A DNA stretch of 34,149 nucleotides from Anaerolineae bacterium (GCA_016931895.1 JAFGDY010000154.1:1-34149), one strand, 5' to 3'. Numbered from the stretch's first letter, positions 25,089-34,149 are shown. The notes: generated from the sequence alone by a model not told the origin. Numbers and translations are program-made.

Positions 25089-25154
25089 CCGACCACAACC
25101 GGACATCAATTAACGCAAAAAAACGCCTCCTACCTCAAAGGAGGCGTTTTTTTT
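25040..25154 (+). promoter_or_regulatory. Transcription attenuator of ilvBN (mutually exclusive RNA helices)
   Basis: Helix 1:2 pairs 25040-25048 with 25057-25065 (9 bp, one G-U). Helix 2:3, the antiterminator, pairs GGGGGCGTTT (25061-25070) with AAACGCCTCC (25121-25130): 10 bp with one G-U. Helix 3:4, the terminator, pairs 25121-25130 with 25140-25149. Segment 1 lies inside the Leu/Val/Leu codons of the leader peptide (25038-25052). A ribosome stalled there would cover segment 1, free segment 2 to pair with segment 3, and let transcription continue into ilvB. With ample Leu/Val/Ile the ribosome moves on and the terminator forms. Confidence 0.85.
25117..25154 (+). terminator. Attenuator terminator hairpin
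   Basis: A perfect stem AAACGCCTCC/GGAGGCGTTT, extended by further A-U pairs, with a 9-base loop (25131-25139) and eight T's (25147-25154). It lies 28 bases after the leader peptide stop and about 95 bases before ilvB. Confidence 0.9.
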
Positions 25155-25155
25155 A

Positions 25156-25206
25156 TTGACCGGGATTACCGGAGCAACGTTGCCGGCAATCCGGCCGGCC
25201 GGTCAA
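25156..25206. repeat. Imperfect palindrome between attenuator and ilvB
   Basis: Outer arms TTGACCGG/CCGGTCAA (25156-25163 with 25199-25206), an inner imperfect arm pair ending in CCGG, and CAACGTTG at the centre. It follows the terminator T-run directly. It may stabilise the ilvBN message or be a dispersed repeat. Confidence 0.4.
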
Positions 25207-25248
25207 ACATGTCTAATTATCAATAAATAAAATTATAGGAGAAAAAAA

Positions 25249-26964
25249 ATGGGAGAAATCAAAACCGGCGCAGAAATTGTGTGGGAGTGTCTTATCCGCG
25301 AGGGAGTTAAGGTGGTATTTGGCTATCCCGGCGGAGCGACCCTGCCCCTTTACGATGCGCTCACCAAGTATCAAGACAAAATAAAACACGTGCTCACCCG
25401 CCACGAGCAAGGCGCCACCCACGCCGCCGACGGCTATGCCCGCGCCAGTGGCAAGGTGGGTGTGGCCATGGCCACCTCCGGCCCTGGCGCCACCAATATG
25501 GTTACCGGCATTGCCACGGCGATGATGGACTCCTCGCCCCTGGTGTGCATTACCGGCCAGGTAGGCACGGCGGCCATTGGCGGCGACGCCTTTCAGGAAA
25601 CGGACGTGACCGGCGTCACCCTGCCCATCACCAAACACAACTATTTGATCGGCAGCATTGAGGAGCTGGCCGAAAGCATCCGCGAAGCCTTTTTCATTGC
25701 CCGCACCGGCCGGCCCGGCCCGGTGCTGATTGATATCCCCAAGGATATTCAAAACCAAACCATTGAGTTTGAATATCCCACCGAGCCAATTGACCTGCCG
25801 GGTTACCATCCCCCGGCCAAAGCGTCCGACGAAGCGGTGGCGGCGGCGCTGGAAATGATCAACAACGCTGAGCGGCCCGTGATCTTGGCCGGTCACGGGG
25901 TGATGATGTCGGGAGCGATGAAGGAACTGCGCGAACTGGCCGAAAAAGGCTCTATCCCGGTTACCGTGACCCTGTTGGGCATTGGCTGCATGCCCGATAG
26001 TCATCCTTTTAATATTGGTATGATGGGTCACCATGGCGAAGCCGCTCCCAACCAGGCCATCCAGGAAGCCGATCTGCTCATTGCCTGCGGCATGCGTTTT
26101 GACGACCGAGTGACCGGCAATCTTAAAACCTATTCCCCCAAATCCAAAAAAATTCACATTGATATTGACGCCTCTGAGATCAACAAAAACATCCGGGTTG
26201 ACCTGGGTATTCACGCCGACCTGGGCGCGGTACTCCGGCAAATCAACCCCGGGGTCACCGCCCGCAATCGCGCCGAATGGTGGGGCAAAATCAAAGACTG
26301 GCAGGAAGATTCCAATGAACGAGATATTTTGCAGGCTCAAACCCCCGTCTTGATGGCCGCCCAGGCTATCCGCGCCATCTGGGAAGGCACCGGTGGCCAG
26401 GCGGTGGTCGTCTCCGACGTGGGCCAGCACCAAATGCTTACGGCCCAATACTATGACCACGAGGAGCCTTACACCCTGCTCACATCCGGCGGTCTGGGCA
26501 CAATGGGCTTCAGTTTGCCCGCGGCCATTGGGGCCAGCTTTCACGTGAAAGACAAAGAGGTATGGGTGATTGTGGGCGACGGCTCCATTCAAATGACCAT
26601 TACCGAATTGGCCACCGCCGTCCAGGAAAACGCCAACATCAAAATTGCCATCATGAATAACGGCTACCTGGGCATGGTGCGCCAGTGGCAGCAACTCTTC
26701 TACGAAGCCCGTTACACCGAAACGCCCATTTTTAGCCCCGATTACGTTAAATTGGCCGAGGCTTACGGCATGCCCGGCTATCGCATTGAAAAAAAGGAAG
26801 ACATTATGCCCATTATGCGTCAAGCTCAAGCCCACCACGGCCCCGTACTGATAGAGTTTGTGGTAGAGCAGCACGATATGGTGTACCCCATGGTCCCTGC
26901 CGGAGCCGATTTGCACCAGATGCTCCGCCGGCCTCATCCCAGATTTGAAAACATGGAAATATAG
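25249..26964 (+). CDS. ilvB: Acetolactate synthase large (catalytic) subunit
   Basis: Makes acetolactate from two pyruvates, or acetohydroxybutyrate from pyruvate and ketobutyrate; thiamine diphosphate, FAD and Mg dependent; first common step of branched-chain synthesis. The 571-residue length is usual. Glu53 in TRHEQGATHAADGYAR activates the thiamine. The first half also shows GYPGGATLPLYDAL and GRPGPVLIDIPKDIQ; the thiamine diphosphate motif starts with GDGSIQM at 443 and ends with NN. The ATG has AGGAG seven A's upstream. It lies behind the attenuator described above and 13 bases before ilvN; the two subunits are clearly co-transcribed. Confidence 0.97.
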   Translation: MGEIKTGAEIVWECLIREGVKVVFGYPGGATLPLYDALTKYQDKIKHVLTRHEQGATHAADGYARASGKVGVAMATSGPGATNMVTGIATAMMDSSPLVCITGQVGTAAIGGDAFQETDVTGVTLPITKHNYLIGSIEELAESIREAFFIARTGRPGPVLIDIPKDIQNQTIEFEYPTEPIDLPGYHPPAKASDEAVAAALEMINNAERPVILAGHGVMMSGAMKELRELAEKGSIPVTVTLLGIGCMPDSHPFNIGMMGHHGEAAPNQAIQEADLLIACGMRFDDRVTGNLKTYSPKSKKIHIDIDASEINKNIRVDLGIHADLGAVLRQINPGVTARNRAEWWGKIKDWQEDSNERDILQAQTPVLMAAQAIRAIWEGTGGQAVVVSDVGQHQMLTAQYYDHEEPYTLLTSGGLGTMGFSLPAAIGASFHVKDKEVWVIVGDGSIQMTITELATAVQENANIKIAIMNNGYLGMVRQWQQLFYEARYTETPIFSPDYVKLAEAYGMPGYRIEKKEDIMPIMRQAQAHHGPVLIEFVVEQHDMVYPMVPAGADLHQMLRRPHPRFENMEI

Positions 26965-26977
26965 GGAGGAATGAATC

Positions 26978-27502
26978 ATGAAACAAACCTTAATTGCCCA
27001 AGTGGAAGACAAACCCGGCGTGTTGAATCGGGTGGCCAGCCTGTTTCGCCGCCGCAACTTTAACATCCAGAGCCTGGCCGTTGGCCACAGCGAAACGCCC
27101 GGCGTCAGCCGCATGACCATTGTCACCGACGAGGAGGAATTGTTGCGGCGCAACGTCATTCGGACCAACCTGCTCAAACTCATCAACGTGATTGATGTGC
27201 AAGACGTTACCGAGCAGCCGTGCGTCATCCGGGAGACTGCCCTGGTTAAGATCAAGGCCGGCGCCTCCCAACGCGGCCAGGTAATGGACGTGGCCGAAAT
27301 GTATCGCGCCCGCATTGTGGACGTGGCCACCGAAACCCTGATTGTGGAAGTGACCGGCGAATCCAGTAAAATTGAATCGCTCATTGGCGTGCTGGAGCCG
27401 TTTGGCATTTTGGAAATCATGCGCACCGGCCAAATTGCCATGACCCGCGGTGTGGTGCTGCCGCGCAACGGCTCCGGTTCTACCGGCAACGGCAAGCATT
27501 AA
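26978..27502 (+). CDS. ilvN: Acetolactate synthase small (regulatory) subunit
   Basis: Activates the large subunit and gives valine feedback inhibition. The 174-residue protein has an N-terminal ACT domain (about 1-78: VEDKPGVLNRVASLFRRRNFNIQSLAVG) and a C-terminal ACT-like domain (about 80-160, ending with VLEPFGILEIMRTGQIAMTRG), the standard long form. The ribosome binding site GGGAGGA sits seven bases before the ATG and starts at the ilvB stop codon. It is followed by a stem-loop that may end the ilvBN message. Confidence 0.96.
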   Translation: MKQTLIAQVEDKPGVLNRVASLFRRRNFNIQSLAVGHSETPGVSRMTIVTDEEELLRRNVIRTNLLKLINVIDVQDVTEQPCVIRETALVKIKAGASQRGQVMDVAEMYRARIVDVATETLIVEVTGESSKIESLIGVLEPFGILEIMRTGQIAMTRGVVLPRNGSGSTGNGKH

Positions 27503-27515
27503 CCCATGATCGTAG

Positions 27516-29099
<1,584 letters not shown>

Positions 29100-29129
29100 T
29101 TTGTAAAAAAACAAAAACGAAAGGGGGTG

Positions 29130-29147
29130 ATGGCGAGTGACAGATGA
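29130..29147 (+). CDS. Possible mini-ORF in the leuA leader (5 residues)
   Basis: ATG at 29130 directly after AAGGGGG-type sequence, encoding MASDR and stopping at 29147. Its stop overlaps the start of the next mini-ORF (ATGA). May serve only to deliver ribosomes to that frame. Confidence 0.25.
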   Translation: MASDR

Positions 29148-29206
29148 CCTTAGCGACTTGTGTCGCCGTGTCCTTTATCATCGGAACCCTGGTTGTCAAT
29201 ATTTAA
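29144..29206 (+). CDS. Possible leader peptide of leuA (20 residues)
   Basis: A 20-codon frame, ATG 29144 to TAA 29206, with 9 of 20 residues Leu, Val or Ile (VAVSFIIGTLVVNI at the end). It could be a leader peptide for leuA, but it lacks a run of Leu codons, and no terminator lies between it and leuA, so classical attenuation is not supported. It could equally be chance. Confidence 0.3.
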   Translation: MTLATCVAVSFIIGTLVVNI

Positions 29207-29234
29207 ATTTAAAAAATCGTAATTTCAAGCAACT

Positions 29235-29305
29235 GGGATGGTTGGCTGGCAAAAGGCTATGAGGGTAAGCTAAAAACTCGTGGTCAGTTGCCAGCCACTC
29301 ATCCC
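29235..29305 (+). promoter_or_regulatory. Long stem-loop in the leuA leader
   Basis: Arms GGGATG and TGGCTGGCAA (29235-29240, 29243-29252) pair with TTGCCAGCCA and CATCCC (29288-29297, 29300-29305), separated by a two-base internal loop; the apical loop is 35 bases. No T-run follows; the leuA ribosome binding site lies 18 bases downstream and stays free. The 238-base gap 29100-29337 otherwise holds only the two mini-ORFs. Confidence 0.45.
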
Positions 29306-29337
29306 CTTAACCTCAAAACAAAAAGGAGAAACAAATC

Positions 29338-31020
29338 ATGAGCACCGACGGAGATGTAGCGGTAGAGGTAGACGTACCCAAAGGAGCGCCTGCCAAAAAA
29401 GAGAAACTGGTTATCTTTGACACCACCCTGCGCGACGGCGAACAATCGCCCGGCGCAACGTTGAACATTGAAGAGAAGTTGGAAATTGCCCGGCAACTTT
29501 CCCGGCTGGGCGTAGACGTGTGCGAAGCCGGTTTTCCCATCGCCTCACCGGGCGACTTTGAAGCCGTCCGCCGTATTGCCCAAGAAGTTGGCCCGCTGAC
29601 CGAAGGGCGTAAAAGCGGCCGGCCAATGATTATTGCCGGGCTGGCCCGGGCCAATGAGCTGGATATTGACCGGGCCTACGAGGCGGTTAAGGTTGCGCCG
29701 CGCCACCGCATTCACACCTTTCTAGCCACCAGCGACATTCACCTGAAACACAAATTAAAAATCGATCGCGAAGGCTGCGTTGATCAGGTCATCAAGGCCG
29801 TCAGCTACGCCAAGAGCAAATGCGACGACGTGGAGTTTTCGCCGGAAGACGCCGGGCGCAGCGACCCGGAATTTTTGACCGTGGTGCTGGCCGAAGCCAT
29901 CAAGGCCGGGGCCACCACGCTCAACATTCCCGATACCGTGGGTTACACCACCCCCGAAGAATTCGGCTGGCTGATAAAGTATCTCATTGAAAATACGCCG
30001 GGCGCGGAGAAAGTGATCTGGTCTACTCACTGCCACAACGACCTGGGCCTGGCCACGGCCAATACCCTGGCCGGGGTACAAAACGGCGCGCGACAGGTTG
30101 AGGTCACCATTAACGGCATTGGCGAACGCGCCGGTAACACCAGTTTGGAAGAAATTGTGATGACTGTGCATACCCGGCCGCAAAACTTTTCGGTGGAGAG
30201 CAACATTGATACCACCCAAATCATGCGTACCAGCCGCATGGTCAGCGCCTACACCGGCATCCCGGTGCAGCCCAATAAAGCCGTTGTGGGCAGCAACGCT
30301 TTTGCCCACGAGGCCGGGATTCACCAGGATGGAATGTTAAAACATCACACCACTTATGAAATCATGCGGCCGGAAACCATTGGCCTGACCGAGAGCGCGC
30401 TGGTGTTGGGCAAACACTCCGGGCGACACGCCTTCCGCCGGCACCTGGAAGCGATGGGCCACGACGACCTGAGCAAAGAGGAACTCAACCAGGCCTTTGA
30501 CCGCTTTAAGCGCGTGGCCGACAAAAAGAAAGTGGTCTCCGACGCCGACATTGAGGCCATCATCACCGACGAATTTTATCAACCCAAAGAAATCTGGAAA
30601 CTTAACAGCGTGGCGGTCTCCTGCGGCGATAAGGTGAAAGCTACGGCCACCGTCAGCCTGACCGACCCCAATGGCGACGAAATCACCGATGCCGCCATCG
30701 GCACCGGGCCGGTGGATGCGGTGTACAAGGCCATCAATCGCATTGTGAATGTGCCCAATACTCTCACCGAGTTCATCGTCCAGGCCGTGACCGAAGGCAT
30801 TGACGCGCTGGGCGAGGTCACCATCCGCATCCAACCGGAAAACGGCGAAGATTACGAAACCAACTTGCAAACCGGCCAGCAGGTGATGCGCACCTACAGC
30901 GGCCACGGCGCCAGCACCGACATTATTGTGGCCAGCGCCCGCGCCTATATGAGCGCGCTCAACAAAATGCTAACCGAGCGCCAAGAACAGGCGGCCACCG
31001 TGCATCAAAAATCGGCTTAG
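29338..31020 (+). CDS. leuA: 2-isopropylmalate synthase
   Basis: Condenses acetyl-CoA with 2-ketoisovalerate, the first step specific to leucine synthesis. The 560-residue protein has a TIM-barrel with [13 protein letters not shown] (Asp28-Gly39), metal ligands in HCHNDLG (His231, His233) and NGIGERAGN, a linker, and a C-terminal LeuA dimer/regulatory domain (about 425-545) that would bind leucine for feedback inhibition. The first 20 residues are an extra acidic/Ala-rich stretch not found in most homologues. The ATG has AAGGAG nine bases upstream. Citramalate or homocitrate synthase is less likely given the neighbouring ilv genes and the HMG-like motifs. Confidence 0.95.
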   Translation: MSTDGDVAVEVDVPKGAPAKKEKLVIFDTTLRDGEQSPGATLNIEEKLEIARQLSRLGVDVCEAGFPIASPGDFEAVRRIAQEVGPLTEGRKSGRPMIIAGLARANELDIDRAYEAVKVAPRHRIHTFLATSDIHLKHKLKIDREGCVDQVIKAVSYAKSKCDDVEFSPEDAGRSDPEFLTVVLAEAIKAGATTLNIPDTVGYTTPEEFGWLIKYLIENTPGAEKVIWSTHCHNDLGLATANTLAGVQNGARQVEVTINGIGERAGNTSLEEIVMTVHTRPQNFSVESNIDTTQIMRTSRMVSAYTGIPVQPNKAVVGSNAFAHEAGIHQDGMLKHHTTYEIMRPETIGLTESALVLGKHSGRHAFRRHLEAMGHDDLSKEELNQAFDRFKRVADKKKVVSDADIEAIITDEFYQPKEIWKLNSVAVSCGDKVKATATVSLTDPNGDEITDAAIGTGPVDAVYKAINRIVNVPNTLTEFIVQAVTEGIDALGEVTIRIQPENGEDYETNLQTGQQVMRTYSGHGASTDIIVASARAYMSALNKMLTERQEQAATVHQKSA

Positions 31021-31035
31021 GACCGAGTTTTTTTT
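31007..31035 (+). terminator. Candidate terminator of leuA, overlapping its stop codon
   Basis: AAAAATCGG (31007-31015) can pair with CCGA and the T's after one bulged G (31023-31032); eight T's follow at 31028-31035. A second hairpin, CCCAAAC/GTTTGGG (31055-31061 with 31065-31071), is followed after 11 bases by another T-run. Together they could stop leuA transcripts before the transporter genes. Confidence 0.5.
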
Positions 31036-31106
31036 GTGCTCAAATTGGTTTGCACCCAAACTTAGTTTGGGCACAAGAAATGTTTTTTTCCTTATTTCAA
31101 TAAACG

Positions 31107-31115
31107 TGCTATAAT
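31107..31115 (+). promoter_or_regulatory. Extended -10 promoter of the ECF transporter genes
   Basis: A perfect TATAAT (31110-31115) preceded by TGC, the extended -10 signature. No good -35 lies 16-18 bases upstream. The start would be near 31122, the first base of a structured leader. Confidence 0.55.
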
Positions 31116-31121
31116 TCTCCA

Positions 31122-31310
31122 GCCAACGGTTTTTGTTGGCCGTCATTGACTGGCATCAGACCAGCAGTGAACCAAAAATCACAAACATACCTCACCATAA
31201 CGGTGCGAAGTCGCTTGGACCCAAGCCGGGCCGAGACGGCGCTCAGAGCATCACCAGAATTCATTTCCGCTATGCCCATGAGCCTCGCGGCTTCCGCTGC
31301 GAGGCTTTTT
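31122..31310 (+). ncRNA. Structured leader RNA upstream of ecfA (candidate riboswitch, class unknown)
   Basis: From the predicted start onwards: hairpin GCCAAC/GTTGGC (31122-31127 with 31135-31140); hairpin 31144-31169 with one bulge; CACC (31193-31196) and CACC (31252-31255), either of which can pair with GGTG (31202-31205); between them GCTTG/CAAGC (31213-31217 with 31222-31226), GCCG/CGGC (31225-31228 with 31237-31240) and a small GCT/AGC hairpin; then an intrinsic terminator. The two choices for GGTG look like a switch. I could not match it to the TPP, cobalamin, FMN, THF, T-box or other consensus cores I know. Confidence 0.45.
31281..31310 (+). terminator. Terminator hairpin in the ecfA leader
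   Basis: AGCCTCGC/GCGAGGCT (31281-31288 with 31299-31306), an inner GG/CC continuation, and TTTTT at 31306-31310. It lies 36 bases before the ecfA start, so it would block the transporter genes unless overcome. Confidence 0.72.
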
Positions 31311-31346
31311 GTTTGCCTTACGGCTTGAGGGCGAATAGTCGAGAAA

Positions 31347-33164
31347 ATGGCTTTGAGTCCAATCATTCACCTCAAAAACGTGCATTATACATATCAGCCA
31401 GACAGCGGCCAGGCGGTCAAAGCCCTGGCCGGAATTGACCTGGCCGTCCAAACCGGCGAATACCTGACCATCCTGGGTCATAACGGCTCCGGCAAATCCA
31501 CGCTGGCCAAACACTTGAACGGCTTACTTCTGCCCACCGAGGGCGAGGTGTGGGTTAAAACGTGGAATACAAAAGAGCCCCGGCATCTCCGGGACATTCG
31601 CTCAACGGTGGGCATGGTGTTTCAAAATCCCGACAACCAGTTGGTGGCCACCATTGTGGAAGAGGATGTTGCCTTTGGGCCGGAAAATTTAGGGCTGGCT
31701 CACCCTGAGATTGTCAGACGGGTGGCCTGGTCGCTGGAACAGGTGAGCATGCAGGCTTTCCGCCGCCGGTCGCCGCATTTGCTGTCGAGCGGGCAGAAGC
31801 AGCGGATTTGCCTGGCCGGGATGTTGGCCATGCAGCCGGAAGTGCTGGTGCTGGACGAAGCCACCGCCATGTTGGATCCCCTGGGGCGGCGCGAAGTGTT
31901 GGAGATTGCCCACCGGCTCAACCGGGAACAGGGCGTAACCGTTATCGCCATCACCCATTTTATGGAAGAGGCGGTTGACGCAGACCGGGTAGTGGTGTTG
32001 GCCGGGGGTCGCATTGTTCTGCAAGGCCCGCCGTCTGCCGTATTTGGCCAGGCGGAACAGTTGCGCCAATGGCAAATGGACGTGCCGCCGATTACCCAAC
32101 TGGCCCTGGCCCTGCGCCAACGTTTAGCCGACTTCCCCCAAGATATTTTGCAGGCGGACGCATTTGTGGCGGCAATACGGCAACGCCATCCCCGGCAAAA
32201 TGGCCGACCCAAACCGGCGCAGACGCCTCAGGAGGTTTCATCCGCCGGGAATGTTTTTGACCCGCAACCGGCAGCGGCCAACCAAAATGGCGTTACGGTT
32301 CCGCCGGAGATCGAACCCGTCATCCGGGCCAAAAACCTCTCGCATTACTACATGCGCGACACGCCTCTGCAAGTGCAAGCCGTAACAGAGGTCAACCTGG
32401 AAATTTACCGGGGGGAGATATTGGGTATTATCGGCCACACGGGGTCGGGCAAATCAACCATTATTCAGCACTTTAACGCGTTGCTGCGTCCCCACGCCGG
32501 GCAGGTGGTTATTTTTGGGCAAGACGCCAACGCCAAACAATTGGATGTCAAAAATATCCGGGCCAGGGTGGGCCTGGTTTTTCAACAGCCTGAAACGCAA
32601 TTATTTGAGCATTACGTAGGGGACGATATTGCCTATGGGCCGCGCAACTTGAAACTGTCCAGAGAAGAGGTGCGGGCCAGGGTAAAACGGGCGATGGAAT
32701 CGGTGGGGCTTGGTTTTGCCGAATTCAAAGACCGGTTAACCTTCAGCCTGAGCGGGGGCGAAATGCGCCGGGTAGCCCTGGCCGGGGTGCTGGCCCTGGA
32801 GCCGGAAGTACTGGTGCTGGACGAACCGACCGCCGGCCTTGACCCCCAAGGGCGTCAACAATTATTGGCCTATATTTTACAGCGCCAGCGAGAACAAAAT
32901 CTAACACTGGTGTTGGTGTCGCATAATATGGAGGAACTGGCCCGCGTGTGTGATCGAATTTGCGTGGTCAGCAGCGGGCAAGTGGTGCTGACCGGCCCGC
33001 CGGCCGAGGTGTTTGGCCGGCCGCAAATACTCCGCGATTTTGGCCTGGATGCGCCCGCGGTAACCGACGCCGTGGCCCGGTTACGAGACGCAGGTCTCAT
33101 TGAACAAACAGACACAGCTTTAACGGTAGAACAGGCCGTAGAGATTTTGGCAAACATTTTATGA
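31347..33164 (+). CDS. ecfA: ECF transporter ATPase, fused EcfA1-EcfA2
   Basis: Energises uptake of a vitamin or metal through an energy-coupling-factor transporter. The 605-residue protein is two ABC ATPases in one chain. First (about 5-270): Walker A GHNGSGKS with Lys50, signature LSSGQKQR, Walker B VLVLDEATAMLD. A linker rich in Pro/Gln (about 275-325) follows. Second (about 327-600): Walker A GHTGSGKS with Lys369, signature LSGGEMRR, Walker B VLVLDEPTAGLD. Each half keeps Q-loop and H-loop (AITHFMEE, LVSHNMEE), so both sites look active. This fusion is also found in YkoD-type thiamine precursor systems. The ATG has only a weak ribosome binding site. The 326-base gap upstream holds the terminators, promoter and leader RNA described above. 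Confidence 0.94.
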   Translation: MALSPIIHLKNVHYTYQPDSGQAVKALAGIDLAVQTGEYLTILGHNGSGKSTLAKHLNGLLLPTEGEVWVKTWNTKEPRHLRDIRSTVGMVFQNPDNQLVATIVEEDVAFGPENLGLAHPEIVRRVAWSLEQVSMQAFRRRSPHLLSSGQKQRICLAGMLAMQPEVLVLDEATAMLDPLGRREVLEIAHRLNREQGVTVIAITHFMEEAVDADRVVVLAGGRIVLQGPPSAVFGQAEQLRQWQMDVPPITQLALALRQRLADFPQDILQADAFVAAIRQRHPRQNGRPKPAQTPQEVSSAGNVFDPQPAAANQNGVTVPPEIEPVIRAKNLSHYYMRDTPLQVQAVTEVNLEIYRGEILGIIGHTGSGKSTIIQHFNALLRPHAGQVVIFGQDANAKQLDVKNIRARVGLVFQQPETQLFEHYVGDDIAYGPRNLKLSREEVRARVKRAMESVGLGFAEFKDRLTFSLSGGEMRRVALAGVLALEPEVLVLDEPTAGLDPQGRQQLLAYILQRQREQNLTLVLVSHNMEELARVCDRICVVSSGQVVLTGPPAEVFGRPQILRDFGLDAPAVTDAVARLRDAGLIEQTDTALTVEQAVEILANIL

Positions 33165-34039
33165 GCAACTTTGAGCTTTTACGCAACGTGACCATTGGCC
33201 AGTACATCCCCACAAATTCGGGGGTGCATCAGCTCGACCCGCGCCTTAAAATAGTGGCCGCGCTGGCCCTGGTGCTGGCGGTTTCACTGGCGCAGGCGCT
33301 GGTCCCGCTGACCATCTTGCTGGCAGGCACACTGCTGATCGCTCGAATAGCGCGAGTGCCTCTCAATTATCTGCTGCGAGGCCTTGTGTTAGGGTTGCCA
33401 ATTCTGGCCCTCATTTTTGTCACTCAACTTCTCTTTCAGGGTTGGAGCGAGCCGGCGGGACAGGTTTACCTGGAATGGGGCTGGCTGCGCCTGACCCATT
33501 TTAGCCTGCACCTGGTTCTCATTGGCCTGCTGCGCATTATTTGTTTTATCTTTATCACCAGTCTGCTGACCATGACCACCACCACCACCGAACTGACTCA
33601 TGGGGTGGAGAAACTGCTCAACCCCTTCCGGCGTTTGGGCGTGCCCTCCCACGAGCTGGCCCTGATCAACATGATTGCCCTGCGTTTTGTGCCCACGTTT
33701 GCCGGGGAGATGGAGCAGGTAATGAAAGCTCAGGCCAGCCGGGGCGCCGATTTTGGCCAAACAAAAGTCTGGCGGCCCGATAAGGCGGCCCGGTTGTATT
33801 TGCCCTTGATTGTGCCGCTTTTCATCAATGCCTTTCGCCGGGCCGAGGAGTTGATTTGGGCCATGGAAGCGCGCTGTTATTTGGGCGGCGCAGGACGCAC
33901 CAAGTTCATTATTCTCAAAAGCGGCAAACGGGATTACCTGGTTGGCCTGGCCGTATTAATCTTTTGTTTGATCATCATATTTATTCCCTGGCCGTCGGCG
34001 CGCGATATTTTGTTTCTGATGGGCGTGGGGAATGGATGA
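33161..34039 (+). CDS. ecfT: ECF transporter transmembrane coupling protein EcfT
   Basis: Membrane scaffold linking the ATPases to a substrate-binding S-component. The 292-residue protein has about six membrane segments and two coupling motifs before the last segments, AxxRG-like QASRGAD and EARCYLGG, which contact the ATPase grooves. Its ATG overlaps the ecfA stop by four bases (ATGA). No S-component (such as ThiT, BioY, RibU or YkoE types) is in the window; it could lie elsewhere, as in group II systems, or be the gene cut off after ecfT. Confidence 0.94.
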   Translation: MSNFELLRNVTIGQYIPTNSGVHQLDPRLKIVAALALVLAVSLAQALVPLTILLAGTLLIARIARVPLNYLLRGLVLGLPILALIFVTQLLFQGWSEPAGQVYLEWGWLRLTHFSLHLVLIGLLRIICFIFITSLLTMTTTTTELTHGVEKLLNPFRRLGVPSHELALINMIALRFVPTFAGEMEQVMKAQASRGADFGQTKVWRPDKAARLYLPLIVPLFINAFRRAEELIWAMEARCYLGGAGRTKFIILKSGKRDYLVGLAVLIFCLIIIFIPWPSARDILFLMGVGNG

Positions 34040-34083
34040 TAAATTCAATTCAATTACCAAAATGGGGATGGTTCACAATTTAG
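34036..34083 (+). pseudogene. Start of a truncated ORF overlapping ecfT
   Basis: An ATG overlaps the ecfT stop (ATGA) in the same way that ecfT overlaps ecfA. The frame stops after 15 codons, of which about the last seven are formed by the terminal repeat. This fits a third operon gene that lost all but its first codons to an element insertion, but it is too short to prove. Confidence 0.3.
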
Positions 34084-34146
34084 TTGACACTTTTTTGAGC
34101 ACGAAATAAAAATTGGTCGTTAAAATTTATCGGGTCCAGGCTATTT
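34064..34146 (+). repeat. Right copy of 83-bp inverted terminal repeat
   Basis: Reverse complement of 1-83 apart from position 34117. It contains TTGACA (34084-34089), 17 bases and TAAAAA (34107-34112), a promoter reading off the right edge. It begins 24 bases after the ecfT stop. Only three bases lie beyond it, so the window breaks off inside or at the end of the repeated element. Confidence 0.8.
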
Positions 34147-34149
34147 TCT

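Noticed and set aside
25213-27495. Long minus-strand frame opposite ilvB and ilvN
   Set aside because: It is a shadow of the two well-supported genes; the translation is rich in His/Gly as expected from the complementary strand.
31193-31255. tRNA-like cloverleaf in the ecfA leader
   Set aside because: Helices follow one another without D-loop, anticodon loop or T-loop signatures, and no CCA-type acceptor stem of seven pairs can be drawn.
31122-31310. TPP or cobalamin riboswitch before ecfA
   Set aside because: The conserved CTGAGA/ACCTGATCTGG core of TPP and the B12-box of cobalamin riboswitches are absent.

Overview
The window looks like chromosomal DNA of a free-living, heterotrophic bacterium, most likely a member of the Chloroflexota (Anaerolineae-like). 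This is inferred from gene content and style: a very large Ser/Thr kinase with a STAND-type NTPase and WD40 repeats, GAF/PAS hybrid histidine kinases, a membrane-anchored cohesin-domain protein, a Pro/Thr-rich lipoprotein, and a Na+-pump type decarboxylase operon. The DNA is moderately GC-rich. No rRNA, tRNA, CRISPR, phage or transposase gene is recognisable.

Left part (1-6.4 kb): an 83-bp repeat, citrate synthase, then a minus-strand operon in the order mmdA-D-C-B (carboxyltransferase, small membrane subunit, biotin carrier, Na+-translocating beta subunit), then a secreted cohesin-domain protein. Middle (6.5-14.4 kb): a two-gene minus-strand unit (acetoacetate decarboxylase-like protein and an SDR oxidoreductase); a fusion of an EndoQ/PHP-type nuclease with a UvrD-type helicase; a beta-propeller lipoprotein; and an acyl-ACP thioesterase. 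Signalling block (14.4-23.4 kb, minus strand): Ser/Thr kinase-nSTAND-TM-WD40 protein, 1003-aa hybrid histidine kinase and REC-histidine kinase, tightly packed as one operon behind a good sigma70-type promoter.

Right part (23.7-31.0 kb, plus strand): a branched-chain amino acid cluster, ilvC1-ilvB-ilvN-ilvC2-leuA. It encodes acetolactate synthase (both subunits), two ketol-acid reductoisomerases of clearly different types (yeast-like short form and plant-like long form) and 2-isopropylmalate synthase. The outstanding feature is a transcription attenuator in front of ilvBN: a sigma70-type promoter, a 29-codon leader peptide in which 15 of 16 consecutive residues are Leu, Val or Ile, and mutually exclusive pause, antiterminator and terminator helices that can be paired base by base. 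The cluster is followed by a structured leader RNA with its own terminator and an ECF vitamin/metal transporter module (fused EcfA-EcfA ATPase plus EcfT) with no S-component in view.

The window ends in the same 83-bp repeat as it starts, inverted, with 82 of 83 positions identical and carrying a promoter that points outward. Both ends therefore probably lie inside copies of one insertion element. A short ORF overlapping the ecfT stop runs into the right copy and is cut off there.
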